Below are positions 33,643 to 44,001 of a stretch of DNA of 64,000 nucleotides, in pieces (position 1 is the stretch's first letter; each line of letters starts with the position of its first letter). The notes beneath the pieces were generated by a model. It saw only the letters and a list, made by a program, of their open reading frames with translations, made no database searches and was not told the DNA's origin. Source of the DNA: Natronincola peptidivorans (lineage in GTDB: Bacteria > Bacillota > Clostridia > Peptostreptococcales > Natronincolaceae). The position numbers were made by a program, and so were the translations under genes. The DNA lies in NCBI RefSeq assembly GCF_900111615.1, contig NZ_FOHU01000002.1, positions 62,001 through 126,000 of the forward strand, in the 5' to 3' direction.

Positions 33643-36005
33643 TGAAAAAGTTAGATGTAAGGTTGTTGAGACTCATCAAAAACTCAAAAGGACAGTTCAT
33701 TTCTGTGACGGTGATGGTGATTTTAGCCCTGACGGTCTATGTTTCCTTTAGTATGATGGCAGATAACTTAAATGATTCTATATTCTATTATTATGATGAA
33801 ACAAATTTTGGAGATGTTTTTGTAGAGGTAGTAAGGATTCCTAAAACAGCAATAGATCGACTTCATAGGATAGAGGGGGTGGAGGCAGCCCAGGGAAGGG
33901 TCAGCAGTGAAGTCCCCCTTAGAGTAGAGGATCCTAATGAAAAGGTAAGGGTGCGGATTGTCTCAATTCCTAAGGAAACAGACGCAATTAACAGTCTCCA
34001 TACTCTGGAAGGAAGAGAGCTGCAGCAGACAGATATTAGAGCCACAGCAGTGTTACAGCAATTTACAGATGCTAGAGGTATTGAGGTGGGGGATAAGATC
34101 ACTCCTTATATTGCAGGAAGAGAGTATCCTTTGGATGTAGTAGGAATCGTAGGAAGTCCAGAGTATATCTATCTTATGGAGAATGAGCAGAGTTTGCTGC
34201 CAACACCAGAAAAATTTGGTGTTATCTATGTGACAGAGGATTTCGCCCAATCTGCATTAGGATATCAGGGCAGTTATAATGAAGTTATGATAAAGATAGA
34301 TGAGAACTATCTCCATCAAATAGATAGGATTGTAGATGATATCGAGGATCAGCTGGATCGCTATGGCGTCAGCAGGGTAACCAAAAGAGAGGATCAGCTA
34401 AGTCATAGCATGATGATGCAGGAGGTGGAACAGCTGGAAAACATGTCCACCGCCATTACCCTATTATTTTTAATCGTTGCGGCAGTGATTATCAATGTTA
34501 TGCTATCTAGGCTGGTAAAGAATGACAGAATGTCCATCGGGGTAATGAAGGCTTTGGGATATAGTAATCTAGATATATTAGGTCACTATACAAAATACTC
34601 CCTGTTGATTGGTTTAACAGGCTCCATTGTGGGTATGGTTCTCAGTATTCCATTATCTATGCTTTTTACGGATATGTATATGATGTTTATGAATATCCCA
34701 ATGCTGCAAATGGAGATTTATTACATTTACTTTGTTTACGGCATCTTATTAACCAGCGGATTCTGTATCGCATCAGGATTAGCAGGAGCTAGAAGTGTGT
34801 TAAAAATATTTCCTGCTGATTCTATGAGGCCAGAAGCTCCTAAGGCAGGAGGTAGGATTTGGCTAGAAAAAATCAAGGCTATTTGGGATAAGATTTCCTT
34901 CAGCTGGAAGATGGTTATCAGAAATATCCTAAGAAATAAGAGAAGAGCAGCCTTTCTGGTGGCAGGAATTGCTCTAACCTATGGGATTACCATGGTACCG
35001 GTTTTTATGTCCTCTGTATGGACCAATATCTTTTTATTGCAGTATGGAGAGCTTCAAACAATGGACTATAATATTGACTTTGCCCATCCTATGAGTGGAA
35101 ATGCTATCAGAGAGCTGACACAAGTAATTGAGGTGGATCATATAGAGCCTAAAACAGAGATCCCCTTTGAATTAAGAAATGGGTGGAAGAAAAAAATTGT
35201 TAGTGTCATCGGGGTACCCAGAGATACAGAATTTTATCATTTTAAAAGTCCAACAGGACAGCCAATAGAGGTACCTAAAAATGGAATTATTCTAGTGGAT
35301 CGACTGGCGGATTCCTTGGGAGTAAAGGTGGGGGATGAAATCCTTATAAAGAATTTCATGCCGGACAAAGAGGATGAGAGGATTGTAGTAAAGGGAGTCA
35401 TCGAACAATATTTAGGAACCAATGCTTATATGGATATTGAAGCATTAAATGCCTTAATGGGAGAAAAAGGCATGGTAACAGGTGCTCTGGTAGCTTCTAG
35501 AGATGATGTCATACCCAAGCTACAGGATGTAGAAAATATTAGGCAGATACAATCGGTGGAGGATATGAAAAACAGCTTTCTAGAATTTATGGATATGATT
35601 ATTTACAGTGTAGGGGTATTGATGGTCTTTGGCGGTGTGTTAGGATTTGCTATTGTGTACAATGTAACTGTCATCAGTATCAGCGAACGGATATTGGAGT
35701 TTTCTTCCTTAAGGGTACTGGGTTTCGATAAAAAAGAAATCTATAAAATGATTAGCAGAGAAAATGGTTTAATGACTATACTGGGGATTGTACTAGGAAT
35801 CCCTGTAGCCTATGGGATGTGTGTAGCTATGGTGAATGCCATGGTAACAACAGACATATTTGGCATTCCTCTGATTATAGATATCAGTAGTTATTTTATC
35901 GCTGGCGTTGCTACTATTATCTTTGTTGCTCTAGCACAGCTAGCCACCATAAGAAAAATTTATCGTCTCAACTTTATAGATGCACTGAAAAATAGAATCT
36001 CTTAA
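33636..36005 (+). CDS. FtsX-like ABC permease, two-domain
   Basis: The 789-residue protein has an N-terminal membrane segment (about 20-40), an extracytoplasmic domain, three membrane segments of a first FtsX domain (about 275-400), a middle membrane segment near 440, a second extracytoplasmic domain (about 480-640) and a second FtsX domain at the C-terminus (about 660-785). Such duplicated permeases export lipids, peptides or antibiotics. It overlaps the ATPase gene by seven bases. Substrate unknown. Confidence 0.9.
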   Translation: MVMKKLDVRLLRLIKNSKGQFISVTVMVILALTVYVSFSMMADNLNDSIFYYYDETNFGDVFVEVVRIPKTAIDRLHRIEGVEAAQGRVSSEVPLRVEDPNEKVRVRIVSIPKETDAINSLHTLEGRELQQTDIRATAVLQQFTDARGIEVGDKITPYIAGREYPLDVVGIVGSPEYIYLMENEQSLLPTPEKFGVIYVTEDFAQSALGYQGSYNEVMIKIDENYLHQIDRIVDDIEDQLDRYGVSRVTKREDQLSHSMMMQEVEQLENMSTAITLLFLIVAAVIINVMLSRLVKNDRMSIGVMKALGYSNLDILGHYTKYSLLIGLTGSIVGMVLSIPLSMLFTDMYMMFMNIPMLQMEIYYIYFVYGILLTSGFCIASGLAGARSVLKIFPADSMRPEAPKAGGRIWLEKIKAIWDKISFSWKMVIRNILRNKRRAAFLVAGIALTYGITMVPVFMSSVWTNIFLLQYGELQTMDYNIDFAHPMSGNAIRELTQVIEVDHIEPKTEIPFELRNGWKKKIVSVIGVPRDTEFYHFKSPTGQPIEVPKNGIILVDRLADSLGVKVGDEILIKNFMPDKEDERIVVKGVIEQYLGTNAYMDIEALNALMGEKGMVTGALVASRDDVIPKLQDVENIRQIQSVEDMKNSFLEFMDMIIYSVGVLMVFGGVLGFAIVYNVTVISISERILEFSSLRVLGFDKKEIYKMISRENGLMTILGIVLGIPVAYGMCVAMVNAMVTTDIFGIPLIIDISSYFIAGVATIIFVALAQLATIRKIYRLNFIDALKNRIS

Positions 36006-36016
36006 AAACAATAATA

Positions 36017-36138
36017 AAGTGAAGAATGAAAAATGAAAAATGACAACAAAAGTCCATCTATAATCAACAACATTAAAGAATTTTATGGTTTTAATTTTGC
36101 ATTTTACATTTTAAATTTTAAATCCTGCCTTTAGGCAG
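36017..36138. repeat. intergenic inverted-repeat element between permease and fusion-protein genes
   Basis: A-rich arm with AATGAAAAATGAAAAATG and T-rich arm TTTTGCATTTTACATTTT, closing with the hairpin CTGCC-TTTA-GGCAG (36125-36138) directly before AGGGG of the next gene. Same family as the elements at 31134, 44875 and 56809. Confidence 0.65.
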
Positions 36139-36156
36139 TGAGGGGATGTGAATAAG

Positions 36157-37392
36157 GTGAAAAAGAAAATCATTGGGATTATTGCTATTATTGTAGTATT
36201 GATAGGTGCAGGAATTTTTATAGTCAATAGAGGCAAGGCTGTGGATGTAAATATGGCATTGGTAGAAAAAGGAAACATAGCTGCCTATGTGGAGGAGCTG
36301 GGCGTTGTAAAAACACAGAACCAAGCTAGTGTTTATGCCTCTACAGCGGGAAGAGTAATAGAGGTATTGGTGGAGGTAGGAGATTCCATTGAAGCGGGAG
36401 GAATACTAGCGAGAATAGATGATCAACAGTTGACAAGACAGATCAGGGAATTAGAGGCACAGAAGTCTGTGATCACTGCACAGTACAATGAGGCTATAAA
36501 AACAATCGATCAGCAACAGATTGATAAATTAGAATTACAGCTGTCTATCCAAGAGAGACGGGTACAGGAGGCAGAGAGAAGGGCTGATAGCAACAAAAGG
36601 CTTTATGAGGCTGGAGCCATCAGCCGTGAAGAATATGAGAGCACCATAACCCAGCTGGAAACTGAAACGGCAAACCTAGAAGGGATAAAACTTGATCTAG
36701 AAATACTGAAAAAACCTGTTTCCGACAATATCGTTGCTGGTTTCCAAGCACAGCTTCATCAAGTAGATCTTCAAATAGAGGATCTAAATAGCAAAAAGAA
36801 AGATTTTGTTGTGACGGCTCCTATAGGCGGGACAGTGATGACAAAGATGGTAGAGGTGGGAAGTTATCTACAGCCAGGAACCCCCTTGATGGAGATTGGC
36901 AATAAAGGCATATTGTATATAGAAAGTGATATCTTGATTGGTGATATGGCGGATATAGCAGAGGGAGCCATGGTAGAAATATCTAATAGGGATTTAGCCA
37001 TTGACGGTGTTATGGGAACTGTTAGAAAGATCCACCCTCAAGCTTTTAGTAAGATATCTGATTTAGGGATTGAACAAAAAAGAGTTACCATTGAGATTGA
37101 TATAAAAGGAGAGGCAGCAGCTCTGCGCCCGGGCTATGACTTAGACATAAAGGTGATTATCGACAGGAGAGAGGATGCTTTAATCATACCAGAAAACGCT
37201 GTATTTCAACAGGATGGTAAAGAGTTTGTCTTTGTGGAGGAAAATGGGACAGCGGCTTTGAGACAAATAGAAACTGGTATTGAAAGTGGTAGAAGGGTAG
37301 AGGTTATAAGCGGACTTCAAGAAGGAGATGCTGTGGTGCTTACTCCAGATGACAAGCTAGAGGATGGTATTGGAATAAAAAGACAAGATTAA
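36157..37392 (+). CDS. membrane-fusion (HlyD/MacA-like) efflux protein
   Basis: Signal anchor at the N-terminus (KKKIIGIIAIIVVLIGAGIFIV), a biotinyl-lipoyl-like half (ASTAGRVIEVLVEVGDSIEAGGILARID), a long helical hairpin (about residues 85-205), the second lipoyl half (VVTAPIGGTVMTKMVEVGSYLQPGTPLMEIG) and a C-terminal beta-barrel region. It links the exporter to the outside. Two GTG starts are possible: 36157 has AGGGG eleven bases upstream, 36148 only two bases. The gene is separated from the permease gene by a repeat element, yet clearly belongs to the same operon. Confidence 0.88.
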   Translation: MKKKIIGIIAIIVVLIGAGIFIVNRGKAVDVNMALVEKGNIAAYVEELGVVKTQNQASVYASTAGRVIEVLVEVGDSIEAGGILARIDDQQLTRQIRELEAQKSVITAQYNEAIKTIDQQQIDKLELQLSIQERRVQEAERRADSNKRLYEAGAISREEYESTITQLETETANLEGIKLDLEILKKPVSDNIVAGFQAQLHQVDLQIEDLNSKKKDFVVTAPIGGTVMTKMVEVGSYLQPGTPLMEIGNKGILYIESDILIGDMADIAEGAMVEISNRDLAIDGVMGTVRKIHPQAFSKISDLGIEQKRVTIEIDIKGEAAALRPGYDLDIKVIIDRREDALIIPENAVFQQDGKEFVFVEENGTAALRQIETGIESGRRVEVISGLQEGDAVVLTPDDKLEDGIGIKRQD

Positions 37393-37415
37393 TAGTAAAA
37401 GGATGTAAGAATCAT

Positions 37416-37469
37416 AAAAAGATAGGGGCTTTTGTTGGAGACCTACAACTATACCCCTATCTTTTTTTT
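37416..37469 (+). terminator. strong terminator of the exporter operon
   Basis: AAAAAGATAGGGG pairs with CCCCTATC plus eight Ts; a smaller GTTG/CAAC stem lies in the loop. Confidence 0.9.
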
Positions 37470-37561
37470 GTGACAATAAATGAAAGAAAACAACTTAAAA
37501 AATAAAGAAAATACATATACTAAAGCTATAGTTGATAAAATAGGGGATAATTAAAAAAACA

Positions 37562-37590
37562 TTGCATTCATTTCATTTAAGCACCATAAT
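37562..37590 (+). promoter_or_regulatory. promoter candidate of wecB
   Basis: TTGCAT (37562-37567), 17 bases, CATAAT (37585-37590). The leader of about 115 bases to the ATG is AT-rich without a recognised structure. Confidence 0.5.
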
Positions 37591-37704
37591 GAAAAATGAC
37601 ATAAAATCTGAAACTTTTTTGCCAACATAAATATAAAGGGTATCTGCATATTTATGTCGAATTATATACTTCAGAAATAAGATTGATAGAGAGGAAGTAA
37701 AAGG

Positions 37705-38859
37705 ATGAAGAAATTAAAGGTGATGACCATATTTGGTACCCGTCCAGAAGCGATAAAAATGGCGCCCTTGGTAAAAAAACTGCAGGAAGCGGAGGGAATA
37801 GATTCTATTCTATGTGTTACTGCTCAACATCGAGAGATGCTGGATATGGTATTAAATTTATTTGAGCTTCAACCAGATTATGACCTAAATATTATGCAGC
37901 ATGGGCAAACTATCTCTGATATTACAGTGAAGGTACTAAAGGGCATGGAACAGATTTTACAGGAGACGAAACCAGATATTATTCTTGTCCATGGAGATAC
38001 TACCACAACCTTTGTAGCAGCTCTAGCGGCTTTTTATCAGCAGATTCCAGTAGGACATGTGGAGGCAGGCTTAAGGAGCGGCAATATTTATTCTCCTTAT
38101 CCTGAGGAAATGAACAGAAGGCTTACAGGATCTTTGGCAAATCTTCATTTTGCACCCACTGAAGGAAATTATAAAAATTTAGTCAAAGAGGACATTCAAG
38201 AAAAAAACATTTATATCACTGGAAATACTGTCATTGACGCTTTACTACAGGTAGTAAAAAAGGACTATTTATTTGAGGATCCTCGATTAAATAAAATTGA
38301 TTATGAGAACAAAAAAGTCCTGCTTATGACATGTCATAGAAGAGAAAATTGGGGAGAACCTATGAAAAATATCTTTGAGGCTGTGGTAGAAATTACCCAA
38401 AAGCATAAGGATGTAGAGGTGGTGTTTCCTGTACATTTAAATCCCAGTATCAGAAGCCTAGCAAAAGAGATCATGGGAGAGACAAAAGCCATGCATTTAA
38501 TCGAACCCCTTGATTATGAACCCTTTGCTAACCTATTAAATAAAGCCCATTTAATACTGACGGACTCTGGTGGTATTCAAGAAGAGGCCCCAGCCTTAGG
38601 AAAGCCTATATTGGTCATGAGGACTGAAACAGAGAGGCCAGAGGCAGTAGAGGCAGGTACAGTAAAGGTGGTGGGGGTAGAAAAGGAAGCTATCATAAAG
38701 GAAGTAGATAAATTATTGTTAAACAGCAAAGATTACCTACATATGGCAAATGCTGTAAATCCCTATGGAGATGGTAGAGCCTGTGAAAGAATCATCACAG
38801 CTTTAAAATATCACTTAGGCTTATCTCAAGAAGTGCCAGAAAGCTTTTCGACAATATGA
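37705..38859 (+). CDS. wecB: UDP-N-acetylglucosamine 2-epimerase (non-hydrolysing)
   Basis: A 384-residue enzyme that converts UDP-GlcNAc to UDP-ManNAc for teichoic acid linkage units and surface polysaccharides. It has the family N-terminus FGTRPEAIKMAPLV, TAQHREMLD, VHGDTTTTF, GHVEAGLRSG, PEEMNRRLTGSLA, CHRRENWG and the C-terminal SGGIQEEAPALGKPILVMR. Known in Bacillus as MnaA. ATG after GAGAGGAAG. In related bacteria it lies just before the atp operon, as here. Confidence 0.96.
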   Translation: MKKLKVMTIFGTRPEAIKMAPLVKKLQEAEGIDSILCVTAQHREMLDMVLNLFELQPDYDLNIMQHGQTISDITVKVLKGMEQILQETKPDIILVHGDTTTTFVAALAAFYQQIPVGHVEAGLRSGNIYSPYPEEMNRRLTGSLANLHFAPTEGNYKNLVKEDIQEKNIYITGNTVIDALLQVVKKDYLFEDPRLNKIDYENKKVLLMTCHRRENWGEPMKNIFEAVVEITQKHKDVEVVFPVHLNPSIRSLAKEIMGETKAMHLIEPLDYEPFANLLNKAHLILTDSGGIQEEAPALGKPILVMRTETERPEAVEAGTVKVVGVEKEAIIKEVDKLLLNSKDYLHMANAVNPYGDGRACERIITALKYHLGLSQEVPESFSTI

Positions 38860-38900
38860 AAAACAAAGAAATAAGCAAATCCTAATGAGTTTGTCGAAAA
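38845..38900. repeat. 10-base inverted repeat around the end of wecB
   Basis: TTTTCGACAA (38845-38854, overlapping the wecB stop) is an exact inverted copy of TTGTCGAAAA (38891-38900), loop 36 bases. It may act as a weak terminator; no T run follows. Confidence 0.45.
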
Positions 38901-39024
38901 TTAGTGCTGAAAATTAAGATTATTCTCTTGCAAAAATCTGAAAATCTATTAAAATGGAATGAAGTTAAATTTTAAATATTTCCAAAAGTTTTTCTTTACA
39001 GTATCTTCTATTCAAAAAAGATTA

Positions 39025-39033
39025 TGATATAAT
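39025..39033 (+). promoter_or_regulatory. extended -10 promoter of the atp operon
   Basis: TGATATAAT fits the extended -10 form TGnTATAAT. The region 16-17 bases upstream has only a poor -35 match. It lies 56 bases before atpZ. Confidence 0.5.
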
Positions 39034-39088
39034 AAACATGAGCATTGTTACATAAATATCACAAGGGTTTTTAAAATGGGGAGGGGCT

Positions 39089-39325
39089 ATGGCGTCAAAT
39101 AGAAAAAAAGGAAATGTTTTGGAAAATATAGCCCTTATCAGCTATATTGGCATATCCATGATTATACCTATTATTGGGGGCGTATACATAGGCAGATGGG
39201 TAGACAACAGGTTTGATACGCAGCCGATATTTTTATTTGCTTGTATTATCATAGGAGTTATCGTTGCCTTTATAAACCTTTTTAAGGTGGCCACAAAGGA
39301 TGTTAAAAAGAAACAAAGGAAGTGA
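39089..39325 (+). CDS. atpZ: AtpZ/AtpI family protein
   Basis: A 78-residue two-helix membrane protein (NIALISYIGISMIIPIIGGVYIG and PIFLFACIIIGVIVAFINLF) in the AtpZ position. AtpZ with AtpI is thought to help assemble the c ring or carry Mg/Ca ions; it is common ahead of atp operons in anaerobes and alkaliphiles. ATG after GGGGAGGGG. Confidence 0.85.
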   Translation: MASNRKKGNVLENIALISYIGISMIIPIIGGVYIGRWVDNRFDTQPIFLFACIIIGVIVAFINLFKVATKDVKKKQRK

Positions 39326-39329
39326 TAAA

Positions 39330-39737
39330 ATGAACCCAGTATGGGAGACGCAATTTAAAATCATTAAGGGGGTTCTTTTGGTAAATAGTGCAATAGGAGT
39401 AATTGGGGTTTTTATAGCAAACCCTCCCTTACCATTTCTGGTAGGGTTGCTATTTGGAACCATTATTTCCTTGTTAAACTTTAGACTACTTTCTCTTACA
39501 TTGAATAAGGCGGTGAAAATGCAGCCCCATCAAGCCCAAGCATATACTAGTATAAGGTATATGATTCGGTACTTGATTATAGGGCTTGTATTATATATAT
39601 CTATACAAGCAGAGTACATTCATGTATTGGGTACCATTTTTGGTATTCTATCTTTAAAGTTTGTAATTCTGCAAAAAGAGTTGTTTAATAATAAACAATA
39701 CTTTAAAAATATATTCAAAAGAAAGGAGGCAAAATAA
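39330..39737 (+). CDS. atpI: ATP synthase subunit I
   Basis: A 135-residue membrane protein with about four hydrophobic segments (GVLLVNSAIGVIGVFIA, PFLVGLLFGTIISLLNFRLL, IIGLVLYIS, HVLGTIFGILSLKFVILQKEL). AtpI is a chaperone for c-ring assembly. Start ATG 39330 follows AAAGGAAGTG; an in-frame ATG at 39300 lies inside atpZ. It abuts atpB without a gap. Confidence 0.85.
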   Translation: MNPVWETQFKIIKGVLLVNSAIGVIGVFIANPPLPFLVGLLFGTIISLLNFRLLSLTLNKAVKMQPHQAQAYTSIRYMIRYLIIGLVLYISIQAEYIHVLGTIFGILSLKFVILQKELFNNKQYFKNIFKRKEAK

Positions 39738-40439
39738 ATGGAGTTTGGCCCAAAGGTCATATTTGAGATTCCTATCCTTGGGGGGATACCTGTGACAGAA
39801 ACCGTTGTGAATACCTGGCTAATTATGCTGGTATTGACAGTGCTGGCTGTTATTGGGGGAAAAGCTTTTAAAAAGGTACCTACTGGTAGGCAGAATGTAG
39901 TAGAAGTCGTTGTAGATGCTATCAATAAGCTAACGATTCAAACAATGGGAGAAGACAAAAAGACTTTTGCAAGCTATATGGGTGCACTTTTCTTGTTTTT
40001 ATTATGTGCCAATTTATTTGGTTTGTTAGGACTTAGGCCACCCACTGCAGATGTCAACACCACCTTTGCATTAGCAGCTTTGACCTTTTGTATGATTCAC
40101 TTTTTTGGTGCAAAGCGAAAGGGTGTTGGAGGGTATCTGAAGGGATTTTTAGAACCAATTCCATTCTTATTACCCTTAAATATTTTAAGTGAGCTAGCTA
40201 CACCTATATCACTTTCCTTCCGTTTGTTTGGAAACATTGTAGGCGGACTTATTATCATGTCCTTAGTATATGGCGGATTGATAGGTCTCAGTAGTGCCGT
40301 AGGGTTAGGGTCCTTCCCAATATTTCAAGCGGGAATTCCTATAGCTCTTCATTTGTATTTTGATGTTTTTGCAGGTGTTTTACAAACCTTTATTTTTGTA
40401 ATGCTTTCAATGGTATTTATTTCAATTGCTATGGATTAA
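39738..40439 (+). CDS. atpB: ATP synthase Fo subunit a
   Basis: A 233-residue stator subunit with about five to six membrane helices, the essential arginine in SLSFRLFGNIVGG and the C-terminal LHLYFDVFAGVLQTFIFVMLSMVFIS. It forms the ion half-channels against the c ring. Length and motifs fit the bacterial family. ATG after AAAGGAGGCAAAATAA. Confidence 0.96.
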   Translation: MEFGPKVIFEIPILGGIPVTETVVNTWLIMLVLTVLAVIGGKAFKKVPTGRQNVVEVVVDAINKLTIQTMGEDKKTFASYMGALFLFLLCANLFGLLGLRPPTADVNTTFALAALTFCMIHFFGAKRKGVGGYLKGFLEPIPFLLPLNILSELATPISLSFRLFGNIVGGLIIMSLVYGGLIGLSSAVGLGSFPIFQAGIPIALHLYFDVFAGVLQTFIFVMLSMVFISIAMD

Positions 40440-40457
40440 TGGTAATTTGGTCCCTAA

Positions 40458-41024
<567 letters not shown>

Positions 41025-41073
41025 AAATTCTTTTTTATCAACAATTTAAAATTTATAAAAATTTATAAAATGA

Positions 41074-41367
<294 letters not shown>

Positions 41368-41416
41368 GAAAGTCTTTCTGAGAAGGACCTCTTAAGACAA
41401 GGAAAGGAGGCAGTTA

Positions 41417-41926
41417 ATGATGCAACAAGGATTAGTGGAATTTGGTTGGACCTTTTTCTTTCAAATCACAAACACAGTTATTATCTTTTTAGTACTTAGA
41501 CATTTCTTGTTTAAGCCTGCTACAGAGTTTATGGAGAATAGAACAAAGGGTATTGAAGATGCCCTTGAAAATGCAGCAACAAAGAACAAAGAAGCTGAGG
41601 ATTTAAAGGGACAATACGAAGGTAAATTAGCCAATATCAAAGAAGAGAGAAATGAAATGATCCGTGAGGCTACAAAGCGTGCTGAAGAAAGAAGCAACGA
41701 TATCCTCAAGGCGGCAGAAGTAGAGGCAAAAAAGATTATAGAAAAGGGCCGCCAGGACATGGAAAGAGAAAGACAAAAAGCAGTGAACGAGCTGAAGGAT
41801 CAAATCTCTACATTAGCCATAATGGCAGCTTCTAAGGTAATCGAAGAAGAACTAAGCGAAAAAGCTCATACAAAAATGATTGAAGAATTTATTAAAGAGG
41901 TAGGGGAAACACCATGGCAGAATTAA
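41417..41926 (+). CDS. atpF: ATP synthase Fo subunit b
   Basis: A 169-residue peripheral stalk protein: one N-terminal membrane helix (FFFQITNTVIIFLVLRHFLF) and a long charged coiled coil, ending in the delta-binding region ASKVIEEELSEKAHTKMIEEFIKEVG. ATG 41417 or the adjacent ATG at 41420, both after AAAGGAGG. It overlaps atpH by 13 bases. Confidence 0.95.
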   Translation: MMQQGLVEFGWTFFFQITNTVIIFLVLRHFLFKPATEFMENRTKGIEDALENAATKNKEAEDLKGQYEGKLANIKEERNEMIREATKRAEERSNDILKAAEVEAKKIIEKGRQDMERERQKAVNELKDQISTLAIMAASKVIEEELSEKAHTKMIEEFIKEVGETPWQN

Positions 41927-42456
41927 TTGCAAAGAGATATGCCGAGGCCCTATTTGAAGTTGCCCAGGGGGACGATAATCTTCAGCAGGTAAGAGAAGAA
42001 CTAAATTTCACTGAGGAAAGCTTAAAGGCAAATCAAGATTTTGAAAAACTCTTGAATACACCACTTGTCAATTCCAGTGAAAAGAAGGAAATCCTTACCA
42101 AAGTCTTTAAAGACAAGCTTAGCAATGAAGTGTTAAACTTCTTATACATTTTGGTAGATAAAAGAAGAACCAACTATATCTATGACATGATTAAAGAATT
42201 TAACAGAATGGCAGATGCTTCTAAAAACATGGTGGAGGGCGTAGCCATCACAGCAGTAGCCCTAGAGGAAGAAACTTTGTTAAAGCTTCAGGTACAGCTT
42301 TCCATGGCATCTGGTAAAAATGTTAAATTAAAAAATGAAGTGGATCAAGAGATTGTTGGTGGTGTCCTGGTCAAGATCGGGGACAAAGTAATTGATGGAA
42401 CACTGAAAAATCGACTTGGGCATTTGAAGCAGCAGTTGGCGCAAGTTATATTATAG
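41914..42456 (+). CDS. atpH: ATP synthase F1 subunit delta
   Basis: A 180-residue stator cap with AKRYAEALFEVAQ at the N-terminus, LLNTPLVNSSEKKEIL and the C-terminal DQEIVGGVLVKIGDKVIDGTLKNRLGHLKQQL typical of delta/OSCP. It joins subunit b to the alpha/beta head. Confidence 0.96.
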   Translation: MAELIAKRYAEALFEVAQGDDNLQQVREELNFTEESLKANQDFEKLLNTPLVNSSEKKEILTKVFKDKLSNEVLNFLYILVDKRRTNYIYDMIKEFNRMADASKNMVEGVAITAVALEEETLLKLQVQLSMASGKNVKLKNEVDQEIVGGVLVKIGDKVIDGTLKNRLGHLKQQLAQVIL

Positions 42457-42474
42457 GAATAGGGGTGATATCAC

Positions 42475-43986
42475 ATGAATCTCAGACCTGAAGAGATTAG
42501 CTCGGTGATTAAAGAGCAGATTAAAAGGTATGAAAACAAGCTTGAGATGAAGGACGTTGGAACTGTTATTCAGGTTGGTGATGGGATAGCAAGAATTCAC
42601 GGTCTGGAAAAGTGTATGGCGGGTGAGCTTTTACAGTTTCCTGGCGATGTATATGGCATGACCTTAAACCTTGAAGAAGACAATGTAGGATGCGTGCTTT
42701 TGGGTTCAGATGATAATATCAAAGAAGGCGATATCGTCAAACGTACCGAAAGAATCGTGGAAGTGCCAGTAGGAGAGGCGCTGTTAGGTCGTGTTGTTAA
42801 CGCTTTAGGTCAAGCTATTGATGGAAAAGGTCCTATCAACACTGATAAATATAGAGAAATCGAAAGAGTAGCACCTGGTATTATTGCAAGAAAATCTGTA
42901 CATGAGCCGTTACAAACAGGAATCAAGGCGATAGACTCTATGATTCCTATTGGTAGAGGACAAAGAGAGCTTATTATCGGAGATAGACAAACAGGAAAAA
43001 CTGCTATAGCCATTGATACCATCATTAACCAAAAGAAAGAAGATGTTATCTGTATTTACGTGGCTATCGGTCAGAAAAAATCTACTGTAGCTCAAATACA
43101 AGATGTTTTAGAGAAAAATGGTGCGATGGATTATACCATTATTGTATCGGCTACCGCCAGTGAAGTGGCGCCATTACAATATATTGCTCCTTATGCAGGC
43201 TGTGCTATGGGAGAGGAATTTATGGAAAATGGTAAGCATGTACTGATTATCTATGATGACTTATCCAAGCATGCGGTGGCTTACCGTGCTATGTCATTGC
43301 TATTGAGAAGACCACCAGGCCGGGAGGCTTATCCTGGAGATGTATTCTATCTACATAGTAGATTGTTGGAAAGAGCTGCAAAGCTAAGTGATGAAAGGGG
43401 CGGCGGTTCTTTAACGGCCTTGCCATTGATTGAAACCCAAGCCGGTGATGTTTCTGCCTATATCCCTACCAATGTTATCTCCATCACAGATGGACAGATC
43501 TTCCTAGAGGCTGAGCTGTTTTACTCAGGAGTACGTCCAGCGGTTAACCCTGGTATTTCTGTATCAAGGGTTGGGGGTAGTGCCCAAATCAAGGCTATGA
43601 AGCAGGTTGCTGGAAAGCTTCGTTTAGAGCTGGCACAATACAGAGAACTGGCGGCTTTCGCCCAGTTTGGCTCTGAGCTGGATAAAGAAACACAAGCAAG
43701 ACTGGCCCAAGGGGAAAGAATTGTTGAGATTTTAAAACAGCCACAATATCAACCGGTTCTAGTAGAAAACCAGGTTATGATGATTTATGCTGTAACAAAT
43801 AAATATCTAGCAGATATTGCAGTGGAGCAGGTAAGAGATTTTGAAGATCAATTCCTAGAGTTTGTCAATACCCAGTATGCTGAAGTGGGAAAAACCATTA
43901 AGGAAACTGGGAAGTTAGAAGGGGAAACAGAAGAAAAACTGAAGACAGCCCTTGAGGAGTTCAAAAAGAAGTTTTTAGCCCAATAG
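42475..43986 (+). CDS. atpA: ATP synthase F1 subunit alpha
   Basis: A 503-residue non-catalytic nucleotide-binding subunit with Walker [30 protein letters not shown], the sequence [29 protein letters not shown] and the arginine finger in [10 protein letters not shown]. Full length and no defects seen. Confidence 0.98.
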   Translation: MNLRPEEISSVIKEQIKRYENKLEMKDVGTVIQVGDGIARIHGLEKCMAGELLQFPGDVYGMTLNLEEDNVGCVLLGSDDNIKEGDIVKRTERIVEVPVGEALLGRVVNALGQAIDGKGPINTDKYREIERVAPGIIARKSVHEPLQTGIKAIDSMIPIGRGQRELIIGDRQTGKTAIAIDTIINQKKEDVICIYVAIGQKKSTVAQIQDVLEKNGAMDYTIIVSATASEVAPLQYIAPYAGCAMGEEFMENGKHVLIIYDDLSKHAVAYRAMSLLLRRPPGREAYPGDVFYLHSRLLERAAKLSDERGGGSLTALPLIETQAGDVSAYIPTNVISITDGQIFLEAELFYSGVRPAVNPGISVSRVGGSAQIKAMKQVAGKLRLELAQYRELAAFAQFGSELDKETQARLAQGERIVEILKQPQYQPVLVENQVMMIYAVTNKYLADIAVEQVRDFEDQFLEFVNTQYAEVGKTIKETGKLEGETEEKLKTALEEFKKKFLAQ

Positions 43987-44001
43987 TCGGGAGGTGATAT
44001 A

